Of a DNA stretch of 64,000 bases, positions 33,287-43,709 are shown one piece after another; position 1 is the first letter of the stretch, and each line of letters begins with the position of its first letter. The position numbers were made by a program, and so were the translations under genes. Source of the stretch: Coniella vitis (taxonomy: Eukaryota > Ascomycota > Sordariomycetes > Diaporthales > Schizoparmaceae); assembly GCA_011317545.1 (NCBI GenBank), contig WUJK01000007.1:620001-684000 (forward strand). Direction: 5' to 3'. The notes beneath the pieces were generated by a model. The model searched no databases. It saw only the letters and a program-made list of their open reading frames with translations, and was not told where the DNA came from.

Positions 33287-35311
33287 TTACTTGTGAGCTG
33301 TTAAAGAACAAAAAGTTAGTCAATCGCAACGCCATCTGAACTATGATTTCCATAAACAAAATCGTAGAAAGGTGAGAAACGGAGACAGTTACTTACCGAT
33401 ACCCTCCACGGGCATAGGCTCAACACCCACCACCTCAGCAGCATGCTTTCCACCCACAGGTCCAGCAGCCTTATCGTCTCTCATGAACGGGAAGGCCTGT
33501 ACCTCCCGAATAGCATAGTTATCCGTCAAGAACATAACCAACCGATCGATACCCAATCCCCATCCACCCGTAGGCGGCAGACCGTACTCGAGCGCGCTCA
33601 AAAAGTTCTCATCCACAGGCTGTGCCTCGTCATCACCCTGTGCCTTTTGACGCGCCTGCTCCTCGAAGCGCAGACGTTGGTCGAAGGGGTTGTTCAGCTC
33701 TGTGTAGGCGTTTGCAATCTCCTTCTTGCAGACAAAGGCCTCGAAGCGCTCGCAGAGACCCTTCTTTTGTCGGTGGTACTTGGCGAGTGGAGACATCATT
33801 TGCGGGTGTTCCATGATGAAAGTGGGGTTGATGCAGGTCTCTTCGATGAATTCGCCTACAAGCTTGTCGAGCATGCGAGCGTTGGTCAGCGGTGGCGGGC
33901 AGTCCACATTCATCTTCTTGAGGATCTTCTTGAGGAAGTCGCCCGTGGCTTCCGTGTGCATCTCCTCAAAGGGGGGGAACTTTTCGCCGCAGACGCGCTC
34001 GAGCTCGGGCAGCATCTCGACACGCCGCCATGGCGCCTCCCAGTTGACATCGTACGTCTCGCCGTGCTGGTTGGTGAACTTGGTCTTGTATCCGCCGGTA
34101 AGGTACTTGACCAGGCCGGAGACGAGCTCCTCGGTGATGTTCATGACGTCGTAGACGTCGGCGTAGGCCCAGTAAAACTCGATCGAGGTGAATTCGGGGT
34201 TGTGGGTCAAGTCGATGCCCTCGTTTCGGAAGTTCTTGCCAAGCTCAAAGACCTTTCCGAATTGGCCGACGATGAGCATCTTGAGGAAGAGCTCGGGCGC
34301 AATACGCATGTACATGTCCATGTCGAGGTCGTTGTGGTGCGTGATAAAGGGCAACGCCGTTGCGCCACCGGGGATCGCCGTCATCATGGGGGTCTCGACT
34401 TCGAGGAAGCGGCGCTCGTTGAAAAAGTCGCGAATGTAGCGGATAATCTTGGAGCGAGTCCACATGGTCTGGCGCGAGGCATCGTTGAAGAGCAGATCCA
34501 GGTAACGCTGGCGGAAGCGCTGCTCGTGGTCCTTGAAGCCATAGTGCTGCGTGGGCAGCATGTGCAGCGAAGGGGCGAGCAGAATAACCTCAGAGGCGAA
34601 GATGGACAGTTCGCCCTGCTTGCCCTGCTCCAGGAGCTTCTTGGGTGCCGTGCGGCCGGGGTAACCGACAATGCCAATGACGTCGCCGCGGCGCAGGTGC
34701 TCGTGCTGCTTCTCGAAAGGAGTAACGCCCTCGGGGACGTTCTCGGCCTGGCACATGATTTGGATGCTGGTGCCGATGGAGATGGTGTCGGCGGCCGTCT
34801 TGACATCGTAGAAAATGAGCTTGCCGAGCGAGCGGCGGCCGTAGATACGGCCTGCAATGCGCAGCTCCTTTGTGCGGTCAACATCGCCCGACTTGATGTG
34901 CTCATAGTCTTGGACAAACTGCTTGTCGTCGTACGTGACGTGGAACTTGTGGGGGTATGGGTTGGGCTCGTTGGAGTCGAGCAGCGCCTTGACGGCCTTG
35001 GACCGGTTCTCGTAGTACATGCGAGGGTCCATTTCCTCCTCGTCCTCCTTCTTCTTGTTGGCACCGGCGGGCTTGGGAGGGGCCGCCGCGGCCTTTTTGG
35101 CCTTCTCCTCTTCCTTTTGGCGCTGCTTCTGGCGTCTCTTGAGTTCAGACTTGGAGACCTGCAATGATCACAATCAGTAACAGGAACGTCAGTATTTCTT
35201 TCCAGCAGCCCAAAAACGTACCCTCTCGCCCGTCACTTCGTCGAGCTGCAGGTTCTCAAGTTGCTCGGTTGGCGGGGCCGCAGCCGCCTTGTCGGAGGGT
35301 TCGCCAGCCAT
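33287..35311 (-). CDS. KRS1: Lysyl-tRNA synthetase, cytosolic type, three exons
   Basis: Class IIb synthetase charging tRNA-Lys. Exons are 35311-35222, 35158-33397 and probably 33297-33287, 620 aa. The N-terminus has the eukaryotic Lys/Glu-rich helical extension (SKSELKRRQKQRQKEEEKAK). The anticodon-binding OB fold follows (IAGRIYGRRSLGKLIFYDVK), then motif 2 (FRNEGIDLTHNPEFTSIEFY) and motif 3 (GGWGLGIDRLVMFLTDN). No mitochondrial presequence is present. If the last intron is retained, translation ends at 33389 after VEGIGK, because the donor GTAAGTAA overlaps an in-frame TAA. If it is spliced (branch GACTAAC, acceptor TTTAACAG), the end is VEGIAHK. The two products differ by a few residues only. 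Confidence 0.95.
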
Positions 35312-35963
35312 GGTTTGCGTTTTGCCAAAGACTGGTATGTGTCACAGCCCGCTGGAGATCAATCAATTGGCGTTGGTGTTGCCAAACCAGTCACCTTTCG
35401 TTATGTGAAATAGATCAGACAAATGCGAGACTCGGGGGAGCTTGTTTTCTGCCCGTGCCAGCCTTTTGACGCGGGGTTGGCGGTGACTCAGAAAATTTCC
35501 CTGGGGTGTTTTGGGTGCGCAATCCCCACTGTGCTACCGCGGGGCTTATCGTTATCACTTACACAGATGGGGGGCACCGAGAAATACTTTTGATACAGGG
35601 CAAACAATGTACTTTCTTACGTATCTCATGTATCTAACAGTATTCTCGCTCGTTCAGTAACTAACGCCAACAGCTCGTTGTCGATGACCACGGCAAGGCG
35701 ACGCAATCTTGATACAGATCACATTCTGTGGTTGATCGAATGCACGCATTCAAATCCATCTTTCTGCCCCTCAAGGTTCGGAACTCGTTACAGGGTTTCA
35801 TCTTGTGCGGTTCGGATTTCTTTTAGGATACCATTCTACCGGCCGACCCATAGGTTTGTCCCAGACTATATGCCTCCATCCAGCAGTACAGCTTACCATA
35901 AGACAATAACGTCCATATGCTTTGACGTAAAGGATGAGCTTCAAGGGCAATTCATAATGGTGC
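35312..35963. other. Intergenic, no gene seen
   Basis: Promoter of lysyl-tRNA synthetase and 3' flank of the CE16 esterase. Nothing recognisable beyond that. Confidence 0.5.
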
Positions 35964-37641
35964 TCAACAGATATTTTGGTCGCCCTTCACCAGCATCTGT
36001 GACACGCGGGCTGCCACAAGCTCGTGAATACGATCCGTTGGATGCAATTCGTTGAACCACAGGTATTGGTTGGCTGGAATACCACAGGCCGGGTCGAAGT
36101 AGTCTGGGGTTGGGGTACCACTGCAAAATGTTCAATAGGTCAGCTTGAATCTGTGTCTATCATTCCGAGGCGAAAGACCGCCCAACGAGAGACGACTAGG
36201 AAGAAAAAAGAAATCAAGGGTGGGGGGAAGAAACTCACAACTGATACGCCACGCAATATCCCATCGTGTTCTTCAAACCCGCCGTCTGCGGAAACGACGC
36301 GGGATGATCAACCACCGTGTTCCAATCTGTATACACGTCATAGAAAAACACATTCAGCTCGTTCTCGTGCTTTGCCTTGAATCTCTTGGCCATATCCCTC
36401 ATCATCTTATTGAATTGCTTCAAATCTCGTGTCGCCAAGGCCACTGCTGGATCTCCCTGTCTCCTGATGCCCGGGCTGCGCTCGATAGCGGGCACATTCA
36501 ACAAGACAAAATTGCGCGCTCCAACATCGTATAGGATATCCAACAAACTCTCGTACTCGTCAAACGTCCTCTTGTTCAACGCATCCGTGCCACCCGGTCC
36601 CCAAGGCCCTCGTATGAAGCCCCCATTGACGTCGTTGATGCCCATCCAGATGGAGAAAAGTGAGTCTGTCGATAGCCAAACCGGATGTCCCGGTGCTTTG
36701 GGTTGCCCATCATGGCCATGGCCGCGGCTGTAAGAATAGCCCTTCAACCACGAATCCAGTATTTGTCCACGCAAAGTCAGCTTGCTGGGGAATCCAGGAG
36801 GCATCACTTCGGGGTTTGCCGTTGCGCCGCCAGCCGCGATGTTGTATGTTTTGATGAAAGAATGGTTGTACTTGGTGGTGAGGTAGTCGATCCAGTTGGG
36901 CCCGTTGGCCGACGTGCGGCCTGGATACGGTGGGTTGCCGAGGGGGCTCTCAGGGCAAGGGAATGGCAGGTCGGTGTATTCGAAATCGGTGCTCGTGTAA
37001 CTGTCGCCAAAGGAGAAGATGTGAGCAACTTTGGAGAAAGAGGGGAACAAGTGGGCATTTCGCGGAGGGCAGTGAGTCGAGGGTGATGTTGCAATTTCAC
37101 TGTCATGTGCTGGCGCCTTGGTAGTGGGAGCGGACGAGGCACACCACGCTCCGACAGCAAGAGCCAAAAGCGGGCGGAAGAAGCCCACCGTCACCTCTTT
37201 CAGGTAGGCAGATGAGTACGCTGAAGTCTCCGCGTGGTGGTGTTGGGCTGGAGAGTCGGCTTGGTCGTGATGGCTGGCTGCTGTCAAGGGTTTTTGGGCG
37301 CCGCCTTGTTTACCAACCCACGTCTGATCAAAGTCATAGCCTTGGCCGTGGTGTGCACCAGGTGTTACAGACGAGTGACAGCAAAGGTCGAACCAGCCCC
37401 GACAGCCATCTTCACTCCCGCTTGTCCTATAGCTCGGACCTGCACCGAGCTTCAACTTGCTGTCGTCATCCTGGAAGCGCGTCGCCGTGGCCTTGCCATG
37501 CTTGTCATGTAGAGTTGGGCTTGCTAGGATTTTCGGGGCGAGGAGCAAGCTGAGCAATAAGACGAGGCCTATAGGAAGGTGAAAGTGCAGTATTGGAGCA
37601 GAGGCATCGCCTGACAGCACTCTCGGTCCGGGAAGAGTCAT
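35964..37641 (-). CDS. CE16-type SGNH/GDSL acetylesterase with long N-terminal extension, two exons
   Basis: Carbohydrate esterase family 16-like enzyme, expected to remove acetyl groups from hemicellulose oligosaccharides. Exons are 37641-36239 and 36120-35964, 519 aa; the junction joins YCVAYQF to GTPTPDYFDPACGIP. SGNH blocks are seen: IFSFGDSYTSTDFEY (Ser), AAGGATANPEV (Gly), WMGINDVNGG (Asn), and NELHPTDRIHELVA with the catalytic Asp and His in the last exon. The catalytic domain starts near residue 205, while family members usually reach it soon after a signal peptide. The preceding 200 residues include two hydrophobic segments, near 22-41 and near 150-168. Either the protein is membrane-anchored, or an unrecognised intron or later start exists. 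Confidence 0.85.
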
Positions 37642-38604
37642 CTTATAGCTGTTGCTGCTAACAAGCCCCCAATAGTCAGTACATACAGTAGCTAAAGGAG
37701 AGTGGCATCAGACAAGTGCCCAAGCTTACCTGAGCGTATCGTGGTCCAGCGTAAGAAGATGTTTTTAAGTACTAAGTAGAACGAACGAAGTGGGCTGCTA
37801 CTTGTAAGCTGTTTTCGTAGGGCTTCAATTGATCTTGGGCTGTTGGCATTCAAGCATCATTGCGCACGCATACCTTGCCTGCTTGCTTATAAGGACTGAA
37901 AGAGCCCTCGATGCCTGAATCATGTGGGAAAATGTCTTTGCCCCCCCCCCCTCTTCTGTTGTTGCGGACGGAATGTTTGGAGAAACCGCTGGACGTATGA
38001 CGCGGGCAGACGGGCTCAAACCAGACATTCATTCCTCTGAGCCGAAAATAACCCGCGTATTCAAGCAACAGGTCTAGTGCTTTTTTCGTTCATACACAAA
38101 ACCTCGCTGTACACAAGTGTAGATAGTATTATGGTGGTCATCAGTCATTGAATTGCTTAGGTCTAGGTCATGATCGTCTATAGGTATTGTCATTGCTCGA
38201 AATATCGCAGTCGTGTCATCGTCCATTGAGACCCCATATGTGATCAAATATTGCAAAATCCAAGAACAAAACTTGTCACGCAGCGACATAAGAATGTCGC
38301 ATCAAATCCAGGCCGACGATATCCTTTCCAAGCGGTATCACATGTATATAATCAAATAGCAAGCAGAATATTCAGGTATCCAATTTCCCACGAGCCCAAG
38401 CCTAACTCCATACCTCGATCTTTTTGGTAACGCGCCGAGCGCATTGTCACTCATGTCAAAGTAGCCAGCATTGCCTTGACAAGACCAGGGGAAGGACCTG
38501 TAGGGATTCATTGTAAGTATGTTGTTGGTACACAGAGGTTGGGTAACGGAAAACAGTTACCACCAAGCATTCAAAGAGTTGGAGCAGAAAAGCGCACCGC
38601 ACCT
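37642..38604. other. Intergenic, no gene seen
   Basis: Upstream region of the CE16 gene and 3' flank of the DUF8035 gene. A C-run lies at about 37942-37951. Nothing else recognised. Confidence 0.5.
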
Positions 38605-40367
38605 TTAACGATACTTTGGCACGCTGATGGACATCCTACCTTTCTTGTCCTTTTCGATGCGCACCCCGCGCCGCGGCTCCTCAATCTTTTCCACCTCTTC
38701 CTCATATAGCACCAGCTCGCCGCTGCTCAGACGCTCCGCTTTGAGCAGCTCCCGCGAATCACCGTGGTGACGACGGCGCGAGTGCTCTAGCTGTCGCTCC
38801 AAATCCCTAATTTCGGAGCGAATCTCCCTGTGAGAGCGAGACCGCGATCGCGATCGGTGTCGTTCTGCCTGAACAATCGCCAGGGGGCCGACAGGAATCT
38901 CCTCAGAGTACTCTTGGCGCCGTACATCCACGTACGCGGTCGACCCTGAGGCACTTGTTGTGTATGAACGTGCGGGCGACACTTCTCGGATGACAGTCTT
39001 CTTTTCGTAGAATTCTGTGGCGGGAGGAGCGGCCATTACCACTGTGGGCCCCGCAGGAGGAGGAGCATGAGACGGAGCAGGCGCGTGAAAGACTTGTGGC
39101 GGTGGTGCGTGCGATGGCGCGTGCGATGGCGCGTGCGAGGCAGGAGGAGGAACGGCAATGACGGTCGGTGGAGGTTGCGTGTGTGCGATCGGAGGAGGCG
39201 GCATGACAGAGGCCGGCGCCGGTGGGTGGTGAGCCGGGAACTCTATAATGGTCTCTTTTCTCTCTTCAATGAAATGGCTTGGCTCAACGGGGGCCACTGC
39301 GAGTTCGCCTATAATTTTGTGAATCTTGTCAGCCGCAGAGGCAAAAAGATTTTCAAGTTCAAGAACAAGAATTCTCGGGCTTACTCTTTTTGAAGTTCTC
39401 ACTGAGCGTCAAAAGGTCGTCAATGTTCTCTTGGCCCAATGCCTTTAGAACTATGATTGTGTTTCCCTGAAAAGCCGTGTTAGTAAATTGAACGTCCGTC
39501 TTCTCTCGTTGAGGCTTTAGGGCTACTGACCTCTTCAATGTACGGGTAACGAAGCTCGGCAAGAGCGCGCTTGGAGACCAGACGAGCAGGTATTCTGGTC
39601 TTGCCCTTCTTCGGATATTCACTCTTGACAGTGACTGTAGTACCTCCACTGCTGCTCGAAGAACTGGCAGTACTGGCAGACGAACGAGAGCTGCTGCGTA
39701 CTGTACTGGCACGATGGCTGCGGCTGCGTCTCGATGCCACTGAAGGGCTTGATTCGCGCTTTTTGGTGCGGACAATCTCGCGCTCGCGAATGCGTTCGGG
39801 GTAAGGGCGGAACTCTTCGTCTCCATAAAAGTCGGGCTCGCTCACACGGATCTCGTCCACGTCATCGTATACACGAGGCGGCGGCAGAGCGCGTGAGCGT
39901 GGCAGAGGAATAGGTTCATATGGCCTTGGCCGGAAGTCCTCACGCCGAGCAGGTGGTCCATATCGTTCTTCTTCGTGATAGTAATTCTTGCGTCTGTCAA
40001 AGGTGTCCAAACTCGACTGGCGGCGCAGAAACGAGGGCCTGTTGGGCGAGGGACTGCGGCGCCGTTCACGTTCAATCACCACGCGGCGGTCACGCTCATA
40101 TTCGGAGGATGGAGAGCGACGGCGGGAATGGTGCAAAGGCTCATCGTCATAGTAGACGCGGCGCGTGTCACGAATGACGACGTCATCATCGTAAGGACGA
40201 CTATATCGGCGCTCGAAGCGCTCGTCGGCAGAATGTTCCCGGTATTTTGAAGGTCCACTGCGGTAGTGACGGTCATCTTCTTCGAAGCGGGAGCGCTCAT
40301 CGCCGTAGCGATCGCGGTCGCGCTCGTACAAGAATCGCTCGCGATCCCAAGTGTTGCGCGACGACAT
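38605..40367 (-). CDS. DUF8035-type Arg/Ser-rich protein, three exons
   Basis: Fungal protein of unknown function. Exons are 40367-39531, 39466-39385 and 39308-38605, 540 aa. The N-terminal 230 residues are dense in Arg, Asp, Glu and Tyr with RD/RE and RRSPS repeats, like an SR/RD domain of RNA-processing proteins. A Ser tract follows. The compact conserved unit is KGKTRIPARLVSKRALAELR, YPYIEE, then GNTIIVLKALGQENIDDLL across intron 1; it matches what I know as the DUF8035 family. Next comes a Pro/Ala/His region with SHAP repeats, another SRSRSRSHREIRSEIRDLER helix, and a basic end (GVRIEKDKKGRMSISVPKYR). Nuclear RNA-linked function is inference from composition. Confidence 0.83.
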
Positions 40368-42336
40368 GGCGGGCCAGGGACGTGGGACGGGCTGGGGCTT
40401 TGGACGGTTGGACGGGTCGGGTCGAACAAGTAGCCGATTTTTGCCAGGGGGATCTCGAGTGGTTTCAGGGGTTCCTTTGACTTGTAAGTGTCAAACTATA
40501 GGCCTCCCGAAGGGACGGGATATCGGGTAACAGCGTGCAAAAAGCGGGTTGGTGCAAGTTTAAACCCCTCGAGGCCAGCTGTTGTGCCCACCGTGTTAGT
40601 GATGGGGCTGTAACAACAAAACAATGCCTCGGCCACAGCAGTAATAGCTTGCAAAGGGCAGAAAGGAGACAAAAGGAAAAACAAGGATGAGAGAGCCACG
40701 ATGGAAGATTATCTGTGAGCGCCAAGGGAGTGGTGCAGAAGGAGGAGGGAAAGAGAAAGAGACGGTGCAAAGCAGGTTGGCGCAGATGACGACAGAAAAC
40801 GGAAAGAGGGGCTCGACCCAGACCAGGCAAAGACCAGAGACCAGGACCAGGACCAGGCCTCCCTTCTGTGGCAGTCTGGCAAGTGGCAGCTGGGGCTTTG
40901 TCTCCTGCTGTCGCTACCGTGATCTGCTGGGCCAGCCAATCCAGGGCGAGAAAAGAGACGCCAGAGACAGCCAGCTGCAGGTGAGCTGGCCCTGCTGGCC
41001 CTGCTGGCTTGCTGGCCTGCTGGCCCTGCTGGCCCAGTGTGAGTCGAAAGGCATAGATGCATGGGCGGAATCGGGGATGGGAAGGATGACGGCCGGCCTG
41101 TGACCCGAAGCCAGCAATTCTTGGGGCTATTTCCTGACGCTGACTAGATGAGAGGCCAGGCCAGGCCAGGCCATTCACCACGGCCTTCTTGAGATGCGGC
41201 AACACATATGCATGTGTGACGAGCAGAGACTTACCGATGCTCTTGGTGGTGAGTTGTCTGATCAGGTGCGAGCTGGTGAAAGCGAGGTTCAGGGCAACTT
41301 GCACGACCAGGTATTACTTGGATACAAGCTGATTTGCGCAGGCGACAAGGTCACGCAAAAGGGTACAATGTGCCGTGTTTGCGTCGACTGCGAATGATCT
41401 GGCAACCTTGGTCACAGAGGTGAAAAGATCGTGTCCCAGTATGCTCTTGTATTGCTTCGAGGCATATTGCTCGAGGCTGTGCTGTTGATACTTCTACATA
41501 GGTTAAATCACGGTGGCTGGAAGCATGAGTCCCGCTGTGGCGTACTGTCATAGTAGTTTTCCAGGACGGCCAGACAGACTATCATGGGTTCAGCTTATTA
41601 CCCAGGTATGCATACAACATAGTATACGTACCAATGTATAGCGGGTCCTCCCTCCTCACCAGGCAGGGACAAGCACGCTAACCAGCCCTTGAGGCCCTGG
41701 AAAACAGGGCTCTTCCGGGGGATGGCCAGGCCTGTCACTTAGCGCTCCCGGTATCCGCTCAAACAGCTGAACAACCTTCCTGCCCTAGCCAGCCAGCCTG
41801 CCTTTCCCATTGCCGCCTTCCTCCCGTGATAGATCCGTCTACTCGACCCCAAGAAAGCTTAAAGAGACATAATACTTTCCTTTGGGCTTCCCTTTTCCAC
41901 CGCTGATCGTCGCCACTCGCGGCCCAACGTACGATAAAGTATTGGCTACTTTGCAGCCCTTGTCTTCTATTCTACTAACCAGAAGTACCTCAAGGGCTTT
42001 TTGCCTCCTTGTGAGCCTTCTCTGGCTAGCTTCAACTTTGTCCACGACGTCGACGGTCTTGCTTCTTTTTAGGTCGCCTGGTGATGTGTTTTGGCTTTTA
42101 CTTCAGTTCTTCTACGAACCATGCTATCGACTGATACACTGATTTGCTGCTCACAAGCCTCGTTCTCGTGCTGATTAGCAAGTATCCTTACGGACACGCT
42201 CTCCACTTGACCTTGAATATCCCGTAACCTTGCACTTCCCTTCTCTAAAGCTGATACCATTGCTAAAATGCATTTCGTGTGACATCTCGCGGCGTTCACC
42301 TCCGTTCCAGGCAGAGACCGCATCCATCTAGGTGAC
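40368..42336. other. Intergenic with GGCCA/CTGGC tandem repeats, no gene seen
   Basis: About 2 kb upstream of the DUF8035 gene and downstream of the SET gene. It holds an imperfect CTGGC-unit minisatellite (40985-41034) and a GGCCA tandem (about 41149-41174). Open frames here are low-complexity and not convincing. Confidence 0.5.
40985..41034. repeat. CTGGCC-unit minisatellite
   Basis: Seven or so imperfect repeats built from CTGGC and CCTGCTGG units in about 50 bases, upstream of the DUF8035 gene. Confidence 0.85.
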
Positions 42337-43709
42337 TCAAATTCCGCCGGAATATCTGAACTCCATCATCTTGAAGCGAGCGTCTGCCTCCTTGAAGTTG
42401 GGATTGTCAATGCCGCGAATGGTCAATTGCAAGCTCGTCTCGAGCCCAGCATACACAATCGCCTGGTCAAGATCGTTGAACCTCTGGCAGATGAAGCAGC
42501 ACATACGGTACCTGGTTGGACAATTCGAGGTTAGTCACAGCTTTCGTCTTTGACACACAAGTGAGGATAGACAAGCAAAGCAATCACAACATACGTATCA
42601 GCCAAAACCTTTGTCTCGGCGTTGATCAGCGGGTCTTTCAACACCTCAATCACCGTCTGCGCCATCCTCAGCGCATCACGGGCATCACGGGCCACCACGA
42701 ACTCCATCGTCTCCGTGGACTGGTTACGCGCATCGGGGTACAGAAAGTAAAAGGCGCCCCAGTAAAGTTGGTACAACTGCGCCTGAAGCTCGTCCGTGTA
42801 CGGATTCAAACACATTGTACAAAGACAACACTCAATCTCGTCCAGACGCTGCAGCTCCTCGTTGCGCTCCGCTGTGCTTCGCCTCAGATACTCGCCGTAC
42901 GCAATAAAGATTTGCTCTCCGGCACGAATGTCCCGCACAGCGTGCACCGTCATGCGGTACGTATTGCCGTTGAAGTCGTGCCAGGCGTTTGGCATACATG
43001 AATGGTTGATGCGCGCCTGCATCGCGTAAATAGCCTCGGGCGCGCCAGGGTATTCGCTTGGGTCAGGGCTATACTGGCAGCGCATGCGAATTGCGTACAG
43101 ACGTGCAAATCGACATATCTTGCTTTCAAGAACGTCCGCGCTTAGGGGCGCACGATCCGGTCGGCTCGGATATACGCGCTCGTAAAAGAAGCGGCGAATG
43201 AGTTCGCGAATGCGCGGGTTTTCATACATGCTTTGGCTGTACGAAAGGCCCTCCATGGCGCTCAGCTTGCCGTCCAGGAGGCCTTGCTGCAGAAGTTCGT
43301 CGCAGAAGCGGAAAATGGTTGCTGGGAGTGGGGAGCCGGCAAAGGTGTCGCCTTCTTGGGGTTCGTGGCTGTCATTGTTTTTGTTGTCAGAGTTATTCGC
43401 GTCCTGACCCATGAGATAGTTGTAGTCAGTTTCGACGGTGCCTTCATTGTTGTTGTTGTTGTTGTCGTCGTCGTTGCCATCGCCCTGGTTGTCGTCGCCC
43501 TCGCGCAAGCTGTCATCACTTTCGCTGCGATCATCGTAGCTGTAGTCGGTGGTCGTCACATCCGTCTGGTTATCGTTGGCTTGGTCTTCCAAGCGGGGGT
43601 CAAATTGGAAGACGGCCGACTCATCGATAAAGCGTGTGCCCTTGGGAATATCCTGCGTTGCAAAGACGCCCAGGCCCATGTACCCGGCTGGACGGACCTC
43701 AACAAACAT
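42337..43709 (-). CDS. SET-domain protein, two exons
   Basis: Probable protein lysine methyltransferase of the split-SET type common in fungi. Exons are 43709-42595 and 42511-42337, 429 aa; the junction gives KVLADT-YRMCCFICQRF. SET landmarks are GLGVFATQDIPKGTRFIDE at the N-terminus (SAM-binding start), ARINHSCMPNAWHDFN near residue 233 (the NHSC motif), IFIAYGEYL near 268, and a cysteine-rich post-SET end (ECCLCTMC). Between the first block and the rest, residues about 40-115 form an Asp/Asn/Gln-rich insertion encoded by GTT/GTC-type triplet repeats on the plus strand. No MYND finger is visible. The substrate is unknown. Confidence 0.87.

Noticed and set aside
33443..35167. A 574-codon open frame on the plus strand
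   Set aside because: It lies exactly antisense to the lysyl-tRNA synthetase exon, is rich in Val/Leu/Glu as expected for the mirror frame of a GC-biased gene, and has no family resemblance.
40465..41304. A 279-codon open frame on the minus strand upstream of the DUF8035 gene
   Set aside because: It crosses the CTGGC minisatellite, is low complexity and has no recognisable domain. It may be 5' UTR or noise.
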